A stretch of DNA of 50,324 nt from Phenylobacterium sp. CCH9-H3. Its GTDB lineage: Bacteria; Pseudomonadota; Alphaproteobacteria; Caulobacterales; Caulobacteraceae. The notes beneath the pieces are model-generated. The model was given only the letters and a program-made list of their open reading frames with translations. It made no database searches and was not told where the DNA came from. The translations under genes and the position numbers were made by a program. This document shows positions 26,725 to 33,938 of the stretch, piece by piece (the first letter of the stretch is position 1; each line of letters starts with the position of its first letter). Where the stretch lies: positions 1 through 50,324 of the forward strand of contig NZ_LSJI01000256.1 in assembly GCF_001557235.1 (NCBI RefSeq), written 5' to 3'.

Positions 26725-27144
26725 CTAGCGCTTCTTGCGCGGCGCCTGGCGGCCGCCCTGGCCCAGGCCCATCTGCTTGGCCAAGTCCGAACGCGCCTTG
26801 GCGTAGTTCGGGGCGACCATGGGGTAGTCCTTCGGCAGGCCCCACTTGGCCCGGTATTCTTCAGGGCTCATGTTGTACTTGGTGCGCAGGTGCCGCTTCA
26901 GCGACTTGAACTTGCGGCCGTCCTCCAGGCACACGAGGTAATCCGGCGTGATCGAGCGGCGGATCGGAACCGCCGGCTCCTTCGGCGCGGCTTCGACGGT
27001 CTCGGTCCCCGAAGACACGCCCGCCAGCGCCCGGTGCACGCTCTGGATCAGCCCGGGAAGGTCCGCAGCCGCGACAGTGTTGTTGCCGACATAGGCGGAA
27101 ACAATGTCCGCGGTCATCTCAATGACTTCCGACTTCTCGTCCAT
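26725..27144 (-). CDS. mucR: MucR/Ros-family transcriptional regulator
   Basis: A 139-residue MucR regulator. The DNA-binding zinc-finger-like region is at about 80-120 (CLEDGRKFKSLKRHL, then MSPEEYRAKWGLPKDYPMVAP). The second Cys of Ros is Asp here and the distal His are replaced (RTKYN), so classical Cys2His2 zinc coordination is not possible; zinc-less members are known in the family. MucR proteins repress surface, motility and cell-cycle genes in AT-rich promoters and in Caulobacter act with SciP on CtrA-regulated promoters. The start at 27142-27144 gives the standard length; the upstream frame to 27303 is non-coding. The 235-bp upstream region is AT-rich with a GATAAT-like -10 (27212-27217, minus strand). 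Confidence 0.92.
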   Translation of the reverse strand: MDEKSEVIEMTADIVSAYVGNNTVAAADLPGLIQSVHRALAGVSSGTETVEAAPKEPAVPIRRSITPDYLVCLEDGRKFKSLKRHLRTKYNMSPEEYRAKWGLPKDYPMVAPNYAKARSDLAKQMGLGQGGRQAPRKKR

Positions 27145-27379
27145 TTCTCTTGATTCCGAAGGTTGGGCGACAACAGCGCCGTGCAGCGATTCATTAGATC
27201 GGTGTGCCGTCATTATCCACATCGTCCGCTGCACACAACAGAGAAATAGAGCAACAGCGTCACGCGTATTACGAGAACAGAAGACCAGCGCACCCGAAAA
27301 CAAGACCTGTGGCGCTGGTGGAGTTGGACGGTTCCACTACCTGCGAAGATGGACGTGCGGCCCGACATGCCTGTCCAGG
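27145..27379. other. AT-rich upstream region of mucR, no gene
   Basis: I find no supported gene. On the minus strand GATAAT (27212-27217) is a likely -10 for mucR, with only a weak -35 upstream. GATTC (GANTC, the CcrM methylation site) occurs near 27153 and 27188. The base composition, richer in A and T than the flanks, fits a MucR-regulated promoter and suggests autoregulation. Confidence 0.5.
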
Positions 27380-27414
27380 TCAGAAAACGAAACGGCGCCC
27401 ACGAGGGGGCGCCG
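27380..27414 (-). terminator. Intrinsic terminator of enoyl-CoA hydratase gene
   Basis: CGGCGCCC (27393-27400) pairs with GGGCGCCG (27407-27414). Read on the minus strand the hairpin is followed by TTTCGTTTTC, a good T-tract. It lies 27 bp past the hydratase stop codon. Confidence 0.8.
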
Positions 27415-27441
27415 CTGTGAAGATTGTTATGTGATCGTCGT

Positions 27442-28320
27442 TCAGCTGAAGGTGGGCGCCGTCCAGTGCGGCCAGATGTCGGGCATGTCCTTGGACACCT
27501 TGTCCGGATAGTTCGGAGGCCGCTTCTCGAGGAAGGACGTCACCCCCTCCTTTGCGTCGGCGGCGCGGCCGCGGGCCTGGATGGCGCGGCTGTCGGCCTT
27601 GTGGGCTTCCATCGGGTGGGTCGCGCCGGCCATGCGGTACATGAGCTGGCGGGTGACGGCGACCGACACCGGTGCCGTATTGTCCGCGATCTCGCGGGCG
27701 ATGGCGCGGGCCGCCGGCAACAGGTCGTCGGGCGCATGGACCGATCGGACCAACCCGCCGTCCAGCGCTTCCTGGGCCGGGAAGATGCGGCCGGTGTAGC
27801 ACCACTCCAGCGCCTGCTGCAGGCCGACCAGGCGGGGCAGGAACCAGGACGAGGCCGCCTCGGGGTTGATGCCGCGGCGCGCGAAGACGAAGCCGTAGCG
27901 GGCGGTGTCCGACGCAAGGCGAATGTCCATGGCCAGCTGCATGGTCACGCCGATGCCGACCGCCGCGCCGTTGCAGGCCGAGATCACCGGCTTCAGGGAA
28001 TCGAAGATGCGCAGGGTGACCAGGCCGCCGCCGTCGCGGTGCACGCCACCTTCCTGGCGGGCCATCTGGTCCTCGCCGCCGCGCTTGTCGTAGTCGAAGG
28101 TGGCGGCGCCGGCCGACAGGTCGGCCCCGGCGCAGAACGCCCGGCCGGCGCCGGTGACGATCACGGCGCGGACGTTGTCGTCGCCGTCGGTCTCGTCGAA
28201 GGCGGCGATAAGGTCCTTCATCATCTGGGTGTTGAAGGCGTTCAGCTTGTCGGGCCGGTTCAGCGTGATCGTCGCCACGCCGTCCTCAACGGCGTAGAGC
28301 AGGGTCTCGAAGCTGGGCAT
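27442..28320 (-). CDS. Enoyl-CoA hydratase/isomerase family protein
   Basis: A 292-residue crotonase-fold protein. It has the N-terminal VATITLNRPDKLNAFN, the oxyanion-hole GAGRAFCAGADLSAGA, the second oxyanion residue region in ACNGAAVGIGVTMQLAMD, and RRGINPEAASSWFLPRLVG with the catalytic-type Glu. It should hydrate or isomerise enoyl-CoA thioesters in beta-oxidation. It diverges from the acyl-CoA synthetase gene across the small exported-protein gene; both enzymes act in fatty-acid breakdown. GGAGAG lies seven bases before the ATG. The exact substrate cannot be assigned. Confidence 0.92.
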   Translation of the reverse strand: MPSFETLLYAVEDGVATITLNRPDKLNAFNTQMMKDLIAAFDETDGDDNVRAVIVTGAGRAFCAGADLSAGAATFDYDKRGGEDQMARQEGGVHRDGGGLVTLRIFDSLKPVISACNGAAVGIGVTMQLAMDIRLASDTARYGFVFARRGINPEAASSWFLPRLVGLQQALEWCYTGRIFPAQEALDGGLVRSVHAPDDLLPAARAIAREIADNTAPVSVAVTRQLMYRMAGATHPMEAHKADSRAIQARGRAADAKEGVTSFLEKRPPNYPDKVSKDMPDIWPHWTAPTFS

Positions 28321-28425
28321 GGGTCGTCTCTCCTCATCCTTGTTCGCCGCCAGTTCGGAGCGGTTGACGGATGGGAGGTCAAGGGGGCGTCGCGGGGAGG
28401 CTGTCGGAAGCGCGCCGGGCCCGAT

Positions 28426-28650
28426 CTACTTCGGCGCCGGCTCGGCCACCTGCGCCGCGTCGGTCTGGTCGCCCTGGGCGACCTCCTCGACGATTTTCCG
28501 CGGGCAGATCTTCTTCTTGATGGTGCTGCCGACCACCGTCTCCTTGCGGCAGGCGAGCTTGGCCACCTTGGCGGGTGGGGCGCTGGGCGCGGCGGCGGTC
28601 GAGGCGGGTGCGGCGCTTTGGAAGAGGGCGGCAAGCAACAGGGCGACCAT
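28426..28650 (-). CDS. Small exported protein with two cysteines
   Basis: A 74-residue protein with a short signal peptide (MVALLLAALFQSAAPASTAA) and a small mature part with two cysteines (KLACRKE and KKICPRK) that could form one disulfide. A perfect AGGAGG lies six bases before the ATG, which strongly supports it as a real gene. The pattern LACRKETVVGSTIKKKICP resembles small periplasmic proteins seen in Caulobacterales, often of unknown function. It sits between the hydratase gene and the divergent acyl-CoA synthetase promoter. Confidence 0.65.
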   Translation of the reverse strand: MVALLLAALFQSAAPASTAAAPSAPPAKVAKLACRKETVVGSTIKKKICPRKIVEEVAQGDQTDAAQVAEPAPK

Positions 28651-28732
28651 GGAACCTCCTGAAGGATCGGTGCGGTGAGCCTGATCGGCGAGGGGCCGCG
28701 TCGCGAGGGCCAAGCGTCACAAAGTGACGGGT

Positions 28733-28844
28733 GCGTCACACCTGACGCGTGTTCGGGCAGGCGGAGGCTCCATCGCCCGATCGGCGGGCGCCGGGACCAC
28801 GCCCTCCTCGCCACGCCGCCCGCTTGACGCACCTGACGTCAGGT
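28733..28844. promoter_or_regulatory. Palindromic operators before the acyl-CoA synthetase
   Basis: Three palindromes with the core TGACG occur in 130 bp. GTCAC-AAA-GTGAC is at 28716-28728. GCGTCA-CACC-TGACGC is at 28733-28748. ACCTGACGTCAGGT, a perfect 14-bp palindrome, is at 28831-28844 and overlaps a TTGACG element (28824-28829) that would be the -35. The layout is typical of a dimeric TetR- or GntR-type repressor controlling fatty-acid genes. The repressor gene is not recognised in this window. Confidence 0.6.
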
Positions 28845-28895
28845 CTGCAACTCGGGTGCGCAGGGCGGCTCCAGACCGCCCGAGGGAGTGACACC

Positions 28896-30434
28896 ATGCA
28901 TCCGGCGACCCACGCCAAGACCCACCCTGACCGCGCCGCCTACATCATGGCGGGGTCCGGCGAGACCGTAACCTACAGGCACCTGGACGAGCGCTCGAAC
29001 CAGGGGGCGCACCTGTTCCGCTCGCTGGGGCTGAAGCCGGGCGACGTCATCGCGCTCCTGATGGACAACAACCCCCGCTACTTCGAGATCGCCTGGGCGG
29101 CGCAGCGGTCGGGACTCTACTTCACCTGCATCTCGTCCAAGCTGACGGCGGGCGAGGTGGACTACATCGTCGGCGACTGCGGCGCGAAGGCGCTGATCAC
29201 CTCGCCGGGCGTGGGGGCGGTGGTGGACGAGCTGCCGGGCGTGCTGAAGGGTGTGAAGCTCTACATGGTGGGCGACGCCCGGCCGCCCTACGAGAGCTTC
29301 GAGGCGGCGCGGGCGGCCTTTCCCACGACGCCGATCGCCGACCAGACCGCCGGCTCGGACATGCTGTATTCCAGCGGCACGACCGGTCGGCCGAAGGGCG
29401 TGAAGCCCGCCCTCACCGGCGCGGCCATCGACGAGCCCAACGCCCTGGTGATGATGACCCAGGGCCTGTTCGGCTTCCCCGAGGGCTGCACCTACATCTC
29501 GCCGGCCCCGCTCTATCACGCCGCGCCGCTGCGCTGGTGCATGAGCGTCCACAAGCTGGGCGGCACCGTGATCGTGATGGAGAAGTTCGACCCCGAGGCG
29601 GCGCTGGCCCTGATCGAGAAATACAAGGTCAATGTGGGCCAGTTCGTGCCGACCCACTTCGTGCGGATGCTGAAGCTGCCGGAGGAGGTGCGGAAGAAGT
29701 ACGACGTCTCGTCGATGGTCTCGGCGGTGCACGCCGCCGCCCCCTGCCCCGTGCCGGTGAAGGAGCAGATGATCGCCTGGTGGGGCCCGGTGATCTACGA
29801 GTACTACGCCGGCACCGAAGGCAACGGGTTCTGCTTCATCAAGTCGGACGAGTGGCTGACCCACAAGGGATCCGTCGGGCGCGCCGTGCTGGGCGAGCTG
29901 CGGATCTGCGACGAGGAGGGCGAGCCCCTGCCGCCGCGCACCGAGGGCGTGGTCCACTTCGCCAACGGCCCGCCGCTCAGCTACCACAACGCCCCGGAGA
30001 AGATCGCCGAGGGCACCAACAAGCACGGCTGGACCACCCTGGGCGACGTGGGCTGGATGGACGAGGAGGGCTACCTCTACCTCACCGACCGCAAGAGCTT
30101 CATGATCATCTCGGGCGGGGTGAACATCTATCCGCAGGAGATCGAGAACCTGCTGATCGGGCATCCCAAGGTCGCGGACGCCGCCGTGGTGGGCGCCCCG
30201 GACGAGGAGATGGGCGAGAAGGTGGTGGCGGTGATCCAGCCCATGGACTGGGCCGACGCCGGCGACGAGTTGCGCAACGAACTGATGGCCTATGCGCGCC
30301 AGAATCTCAGCCACGTGAAGTCCCCGCGGATGCTGGACTTCATGCAGGAGCTGCCGCGCCACCCCACCGGCAAGCTCTACAAGCGCCTGATCCGGGACGC
30401 CTACTGGGGCAAGGAAGGCTCCAAGATCGTGTGA
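28896..30434 (+). CDS. AMP-forming acyl-CoA synthetase
   Basis: A 512-residue ANL-superfamily ligase. It has the P-loop YSSGTTGRPKGV, the A5 motif YYAGTEGNG, A7/A8 in TLGDVGWMDEEGYLYLTDRK and the C-terminal Lys in HPTGKLYKR. It activates a fatty or related carboxylic acid to its CoA thioester through an acyl-adenylate, in the cytosol. GAGGGAG lies seven bases before the ATG at 28896. Palindromic operators upstream indicate regulated expression. The hydratase diverges nearby and a MaoC dehydratase lies downstream, suggesting a lipid or small-acid catabolic locus. The substrate cannot be read from sequence. Confidence 0.93.
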   Translation: MHPATHAKTHPDRAAYIMAGSGETVTYRHLDERSNQGAHLFRSLGLKPGDVIALLMDNNPRYFEIAWAAQRSGLYFTCISSKLTAGEVDYIVGDCGAKALITSPGVGAVVDELPGVLKGVKLYMVGDARPPYESFEAARAAFPTTPIADQTAGSDMLYSSGTTGRPKGVKPALTGAAIDEPNALVMMTQGLFGFPEGCTYISPAPLYHAAPLRWCMSVHKLGGTVIVMEKFDPEAALALIEKYKVNVGQFVPTHFVRMLKLPEEVRKKYDVSSMVSAVHAAAPCPVPVKEQMIAWWGPVIYEYYAGTEGNGFCFIKSDEWLTHKGSVGRAVLGELRICDEEGEPLPPRTEGVVHFANGPPLSYHNAPEKIAEGTNKHGWTTLGDVGWMDEEGYLYLTDRKSFMIISGGVNIYPQEIENLLIGHPKVADAAVVGAPDEEMGEKVVAVIQPMDWADAGDELRNELMAYARQNLSHVKSPRMLDFMQELPRHPTGKLYKRLIRDAYWGKEGSKIV

Positions 30435-30489
30435 AGCGGCGTCGCGCTTGGCGCCCCGGTTGCAACCTCGTCCCCTTGTGGAGAGGGCG

Positions 30490-30508
30490 CTGTGCGGAAA
30501 TCGCACAG
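30490..30508. promoter_or_regulatory. Hairpin before PEP-CTERM gene
   Basis: CTGTGCG (30490-30496) and CGCACAG (30502-30508) form a perfect 7-bp inverted repeat with a 5-base centre, 24 bp before the start codon at 30532. It could be an operator, a weak terminator for the synthetase, or a translation-control hairpin. No T-tract follows. Confidence 0.4.
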
Positions 30509-30531
30509 TGGCCGGCAGTGGGGATTTGGCG

Positions 30532-31431
30532 ATGACGTTCAGCAAGATGGTGGCGGCCCTGGCGTTCGGCGCGAGCCTGGCGGTCTCGGCGACGGCGGCG
30601 CAGGCGGAGACGGTGATCCTGGACGTGGGGTCGATGGACCATGCGCGGACGGTGCGGATCGCGGGCCTGGGCAGCGTCTATGCCGCTCCGATGCAATTCA
30701 AGGCCAACTATGGCGGCCAGGCCGTCAGCCTGCTGGCCTGGTGCGTGGACGTCTATCACCAGATCACGACGGCCAACTACGCGCCGGACCTGACCTATAC
30801 AGACACCAACACCCTCAGCACCGACTTCAACGGCAAGCCGCTGGACGAGGGCGACGTGCTGAAGATCGGCCTCTTGGCCAACTACGGCCAGTCGCTGTTC
30901 GACGAGGCGCCCGTGGCCCCGGCCGCCTTCACCGAGAAGGCGCCGAAGCGCAGCGACTTCCCCCCCGGCTCGGCTGGAACCGCGGCGTACAACGCGGCCA
31001 AGAGCGGCTACGACTCGCGCAAGGCCGCCTACAACCAGGCCCTGGCCGACTACAACGCGGCCGCCAACGCGCGCTACATGCGCCTGTCCGCCGTGCAGAG
31101 CGCCATCTGGCAGGTGGCGTCGAACCGCGACGTGACCTCGACCAACGGCGACAGCGCGTTCGACCTGCTGGTGGACAACCTGTCGGGTTCGCACCTCACC
31201 GACTACTTCATCGGCGGCAACGGGCAGTTCAACTACGGCATTACCCTGATCACACCCGTGCAGCAGTACGGCGGCAAGTACGGCACGACGCCGCTGAAGC
31301 TGACGCAGTCGTTCGTGTTCGCCACGGGCGCGGTGCCGGAACCCTCGACCTGGGCCCTGCTGATCCTGGGCTTCGGGACCGCCGGCGCCATGCTGCGCCG
31401 CCAGCGCCGGCTGGGCGCGCTGGCGATCTGA
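30532..31431 (+). CDS. Exported PEPxxWA-CTERM protein, helical insert
   Basis: A 299-residue exported protein. It has a signal peptide (MTFSKMVAALAFGASLAVSA, cleavage near AQAE) and a C-terminal sorting signal made of VPEPSTWALLILGFG, a hydrophobic segment and a basic end (RRQRR). Such PEPxxWA tails are expected to be processed by an exosortase-like system and are linked to secreted or surface proteins. The middle (about 150-185) has a Tyr/Ala-rich repeat, AAYNAAKSGYDSRKAAYNQA and further, likely a coiled coil. One Cys-Val-Asp region (LLAWCVDVYHQI) resembles the GEVED-like beginnings of other PEP-CTERM proteins. The function is unknown. Confidence 0.85.
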   Translation: MTFSKMVAALAFGASLAVSATAAQAETVILDVGSMDHARTVRIAGLGSVYAAPMQFKANYGGQAVSLLAWCVDVYHQITTANYAPDLTYTDTNTLSTDFNGKPLDEGDVLKIGLLANYGQSLFDEAPVAPAAFTEKAPKRSDFPPGSAGTAAYNAAKSGYDSRKAAYNQALADYNAAANARYMRLSAVQSAIWQVASNRDVTSTNGDSAFDLLVDNLSGSHLTDYFIGGNGQFNYGITLITPVQQYGGKYGTTPLKLTQSFVFATGAVPEPSTWALLILGFGTAGAMLRRQRRLGALAI

Positions 31432-31529
31432 GCCGGGAAGTGGGCGCCCGCTGACGTCGCGGGCGCCTTGCCCTGATCCGAACAGGTGTTAGAGGCTCTG
31501 GGGAACGCAAACCCGAGGGAGCCAAGCGA

Positions 31530-31979
31530 ATGAACCCGGTCGAGATCAAGGACCTGCCAGGACTGGTGGGTCAGGAAGTGGGCGTGTCGGACTGGGTCGA
31601 GATCACCCAGGAGCGCGTGAACCAGTTCGCCGAGGCCACCGGCGACCACCAGTGGATCCACGTGGACGTCGAGCGCGCCACGCGCGAGATCGGCGGCCCG
31701 ATCGCCCACGGCTTTCTCACCCTGTCGCTGATCCCGTTCCTGGGCCAGGGCATGCTGCCGGTGAAGGGCGTGACCCGCGGCATCAACTACGGCTCGGACA
31801 AGGTCCGCTTCATCAACATGGTGCGCGTCGGCAAGCGCGTGCGGATGCGCCAGAAGCTGATCGGCGCCGAGCCCAAGGCCGGCGGCATGCAGATCAAGAA
31901 CGAGTGCACCATCGAGATCGAAGGCGAGGCCAAGCCCGCTTGCATCGCCGAGACGATCTCGGTGCTCTACGGGGCCTGA
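31530..31979 (+). CDS. MaoC-like (R)-specific enoyl-CoA hydratase
   Basis: A 149-residue hot-dog-fold protein of the MaoC dehydratase family. The hydratase motif is present as ATGDHQWIHVDVERA, with the catalytic Asp-His pair, followed by GPIAHGFLTLSLIPFL. It probably hydrates trans-2-enoyl-CoA to (R)-3-hydroxyacyl-CoA. GAGGGAG lies nine bases before the ATG. It stands alone after the PEP-CTERM gene, about 1.1 kb past the acyl-CoA synthetase, and is followed by two strong hairpins. Confidence 0.92.
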   Translation: MNPVEIKDLPGLVGQEVGVSDWVEITQERVNQFAEATGDHQWIHVDVERATREIGGPIAHGFLTLSLIPFLGQGMLPVKGVTRGINYGSDKVRFINMVRVGKRVRMRQKLIGAEPKAGGMQIKNECTIEIEGEAKPACIAETISVLYGA

Positions 31980-31988
31980 GCCGGCCTC

Positions 31989-32014
31989 GTCCGGGGCGGT
32001 GCGCCGCCCCGGAC
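31989..32014 (+). terminator. Strong hairpin after MaoC gene
   Basis: GTCCGGGGCGG (31989-31999) and CCGCCCCGGAC (32004-32014) make an 11-bp perfect stem with a TGCG loop, ten bases past the stop. There is no T-tract directly after it; it probably works with the next hairpin. Confidence 0.65.
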
Positions 32015-32029
32015 AGCGGCGCAAAGAAA

Positions 32030-32054
32030 AAGGCCCCGGCGTCGCCGGGGCCTT
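32030..32054. terminator. Bidirectional terminator between convergent genes
   Basis: AAGGCCCCGGC (32030-32040) pairs with GCCGGGGCCTT (32044-32054) around a 3-base loop. On the minus strand it is followed by a run of T (TTTTTC), and on the plus strand by TGTCTTCC. It should end the minus-strand PEP-CTERM gene and help end the MaoC transcript. Confidence 0.85.
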
Positions 32055-32079
32055 GTCTTCCTGTCGGACGCGGCAGCCG

Positions 32080-32772
32080 TCAGGCGGCGGCGAAGCGGCG
32101 GCGGCGGATCATGGCGCCGGCGCCGCCGAAGCCCATGATCATCAGGGCCCAGGTGGTGGGCTCGGGAACCGCGGCGGTGGTGACGTAGACGCGGTCGATC
32201 AGCACATCGACGGCCGGATAGCCATTGGCCTTGAAGGTGAAGGTGCTGGGCACATTGGGCTGGGCCGGGTTCACGTAGACCTTGGCCGAATAGTGGGTCC
32301 AGACCTGGGGCGCGCCGGCGCCCGACTTCAGCAGAACGGGCGACCAGGTGTAGGTGCCGACGGTCGCCGTGAAGGTGGCGTCGTTCGGGTTGTTGTAGCC
32401 GTTCAGCGGGAGGTAGGCGTCGAAGCCGACCTCGTACCAGCCGGCGGCGAGCGCGATGGACTGCGAGAGCGTCTCGTCCGGCACGTCCGAGGAGAAGTAG
32501 GCCGCATAGCCGCCGCCGTCCCCGGCGAACGGGCCAGGCGCGTTGTCGGCGGGAACGCCTTCGCCGAACGCGCCATTCGGATAGCCGCGTCCGATCCCGT
32601 CGGTGGCGATCACGACCGTCGGCGAATAGCCCTGGCCGGCGCCCGTCGAGGTGAGCGTCCAGCCCGTGAGGCCGCTCTCGAAGCTGCCGTTGGTCAGCAG
32701 GTTGGTGGCCGCATTCGCACTGCCGGCGAAGGCCAGGCCCGCCGCGGCTGCGGCGACGGCAAGCATCTTCAT
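32080..32772 (-). CDS. Exported PEPxxWA-CTERM protein, beta-sandwich type
   Basis: A 230-residue exported protein with a signal peptide (MKMLAVAAAAAGLAFAGSAN, cleavage near ANA) and a C-terminal sorting signal (VPEPTTWALMIMGFG, then RRRRFAAA). The mature part begins LLTNGSFESGLTGWTL, the start of a carbohydrate-binding-module-like beta sandwich common in PEP-CTERM proteins of this group. It is likely secreted and processed at the C-terminus. A GGGGGAT motif lies nine bases before the start at 32770-32772. Its C-terminal signal closely resembles that of the 299-residue protein 650 bp away, but the two bodies are unrelated. Confidence 0.88.
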   Translation of the reverse strand: MKMLAVAAAAAGLAFAGSANAATNLLTNGSFESGLTGWTLTSTGAGQGYSPTVVIATDGIGRGYPNGAFGEGVPADNAPGPFAGDGGGYAAYFSSDVPDETLSQSIALAAGWYEVGFDAYLPLNGYNNPNDATFTATVGTYTWSPVLLKSGAGAPQVWTHYSAKVYVNPAQPNVPSTFTFKANGYPAVDVLIDRVYVTTAAVPEPTTWALMIMGFGGAGAMIRRRRFAAA

Positions 32773-32831
32773 CAGAGATCCCCCTAGAATTTCCCCGAGC
32801 GGTGAGGCTCGTCCACGGCCTCTAAGACATA

Positions 32832-32849
32832 TCGTTGTTCGGACAACGA
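32832..32849. promoter_or_regulatory. Hairpin upstream of PEP-CTERM gene
   Basis: TCGTTGT and ACAACGA form a perfect 7-bp inverted repeat around TCGG. It lies between the protease stop (32907) and the PEP-CTERM start (32772), both minus strand. It may be an operator or a weak terminator for the protease gene. Confidence 0.4.
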
Positions 32850-32906
32850 GATTCTCCCCACGCGGGAGTGGAGCCCCCGGCGATTTCGGAAGAGGCGCGA
32901 TGACGA

Positions 32907-33746
32907 TCAGTTGCGGGCGGCTTCTTCCGCGGACGCCGTCCGGCCGCCGCTGACGGCGGTCATGCCCTCGGCGACGGTGGCCGGCGCCAGCGGGTTCTGC
33001 AGCAGGGCCAGCGTCTCGCGCACATATTTGGCGTGGGTGACGATGCCGATCTCCAGACGTTCGCTGTTGAGCTCCACCTGCTGGGTCAGGAGGCCGGCGA
33101 TGAAGCCGGTGTCGCCGCCCGGCTTGTCGGCCACTTGGGTCATGCCGTCGGACTTCACCGGATGGCTGACGAACACCGGGCCGCCCGAGTTGCCCGGGAA
33201 CACCGAGAAATCGAGCAGGAAAGTCGGGAAGATCCTGGCCGGCGCCACCGGATAGGAGGCCACCTTGCCCGAGCGCAGGATCGGGAAGCCCGCCGAATTG
33301 GCCGACAGGCCGCGCGGGAACCCCAGGGCCATCATCTCGTCGCCGGCGCTGACCCGTTCCTTGTCGAAGGTGTCGTCGGCCGCCAGATAATTCACCGGCA
33401 GGGCCGCGCGGGCGAATTCCGGCGGCGCCTTGATCGAGATGGCGGCCACGTCGCGGCTGGGGTGGTGGGTCCACAGTTCGCCGCCGTCCTTGTCGCGGAT
33501 CTTCACCTGCTGGGGCGAATAGCTCCACGAGCCGTCGGCGTTGGCGATGCGGTAGCCGATGCGGGCGGTGGCGCCCGGCATCTTCTGGAGCACGTGATTG
33601 GCGGTCACCAGCACGGTGCGCGGCTGGCCGTCCGGGCCCGGCGCGGAGATCAGGAAGCCCGTCCCCACCGTACGCGTCCCGTCGCCGAGCGGTTGCTCAA
33701 GCTGAACAGTCGCGTGGATCAGCTCAACAGCAAGATCCATGACCAT
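32907..33746 (-). CDS. Trypsin-like serine protease without signal peptide
   Basis: A 279-residue S1-type protease with the complete triad: His51 in TANHV, Asp99 in SRDVAAI and Ser187 in FPGNSGGPV. There is no signal peptide or membrane anchor; the protein begins MVMDLAVELIHATVQLEQ and reaches the first catalytic strand within 30 residues. DegP-like relatives are exported and carry PDZ domains, both absent here. It may act in the cytosol or be exported by another route. The 192-bp gap to the divergent S9 peptidase is somewhat AT-rich and should hold both promoters. Confidence 0.85.
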   Translation of the reverse strand: MVMDLAVELIHATVQLEQPLGDGTRTVGTGFLISAPGPDGQPRTVLVTANHVLQKMPGATARIGYRIANADGSWSYSPQQVKIRDKDGGELWTHHPSRDVAAISIKAPPEFARAALPVNYLAADDTFDKERVSAGDEMMALGFPRGLSANSAGFPILRSGKVASYPVAPARIFPTFLLDFSVFPGNSGGPVFVSHPVKSDGMTQVADKPGGDTGFIAGLLTQQVELNSERLEIGIVTHAKYVRETLALLQNPLAPATVAEGMTAVSGGRTASAEEAARN

Positions 33747-33938
33747 GATGGTTTCCTAAACTCGATGCTGCACTCGCGTCTTTGATGCGCGATGTGGATG
33801 CATAAGTAGTGAATCACGGAAAGCGGTCGGCCAACAAGTCGCCACAATCGCCTGCGGTCGAAGGTCGCGCGCGCTGACGCACAGGCGCCACAGGTCTCCG
33901 CGCTTGAGTACGCCGGGCCGGCGTCGCATCTAGCGGCC

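Noticed and set aside
26588..26845. 85-residue frame between the PAS and mucR genes
   Set aside because: Antisense or alternative-frame reading of mucR and its terminator; no start signals.
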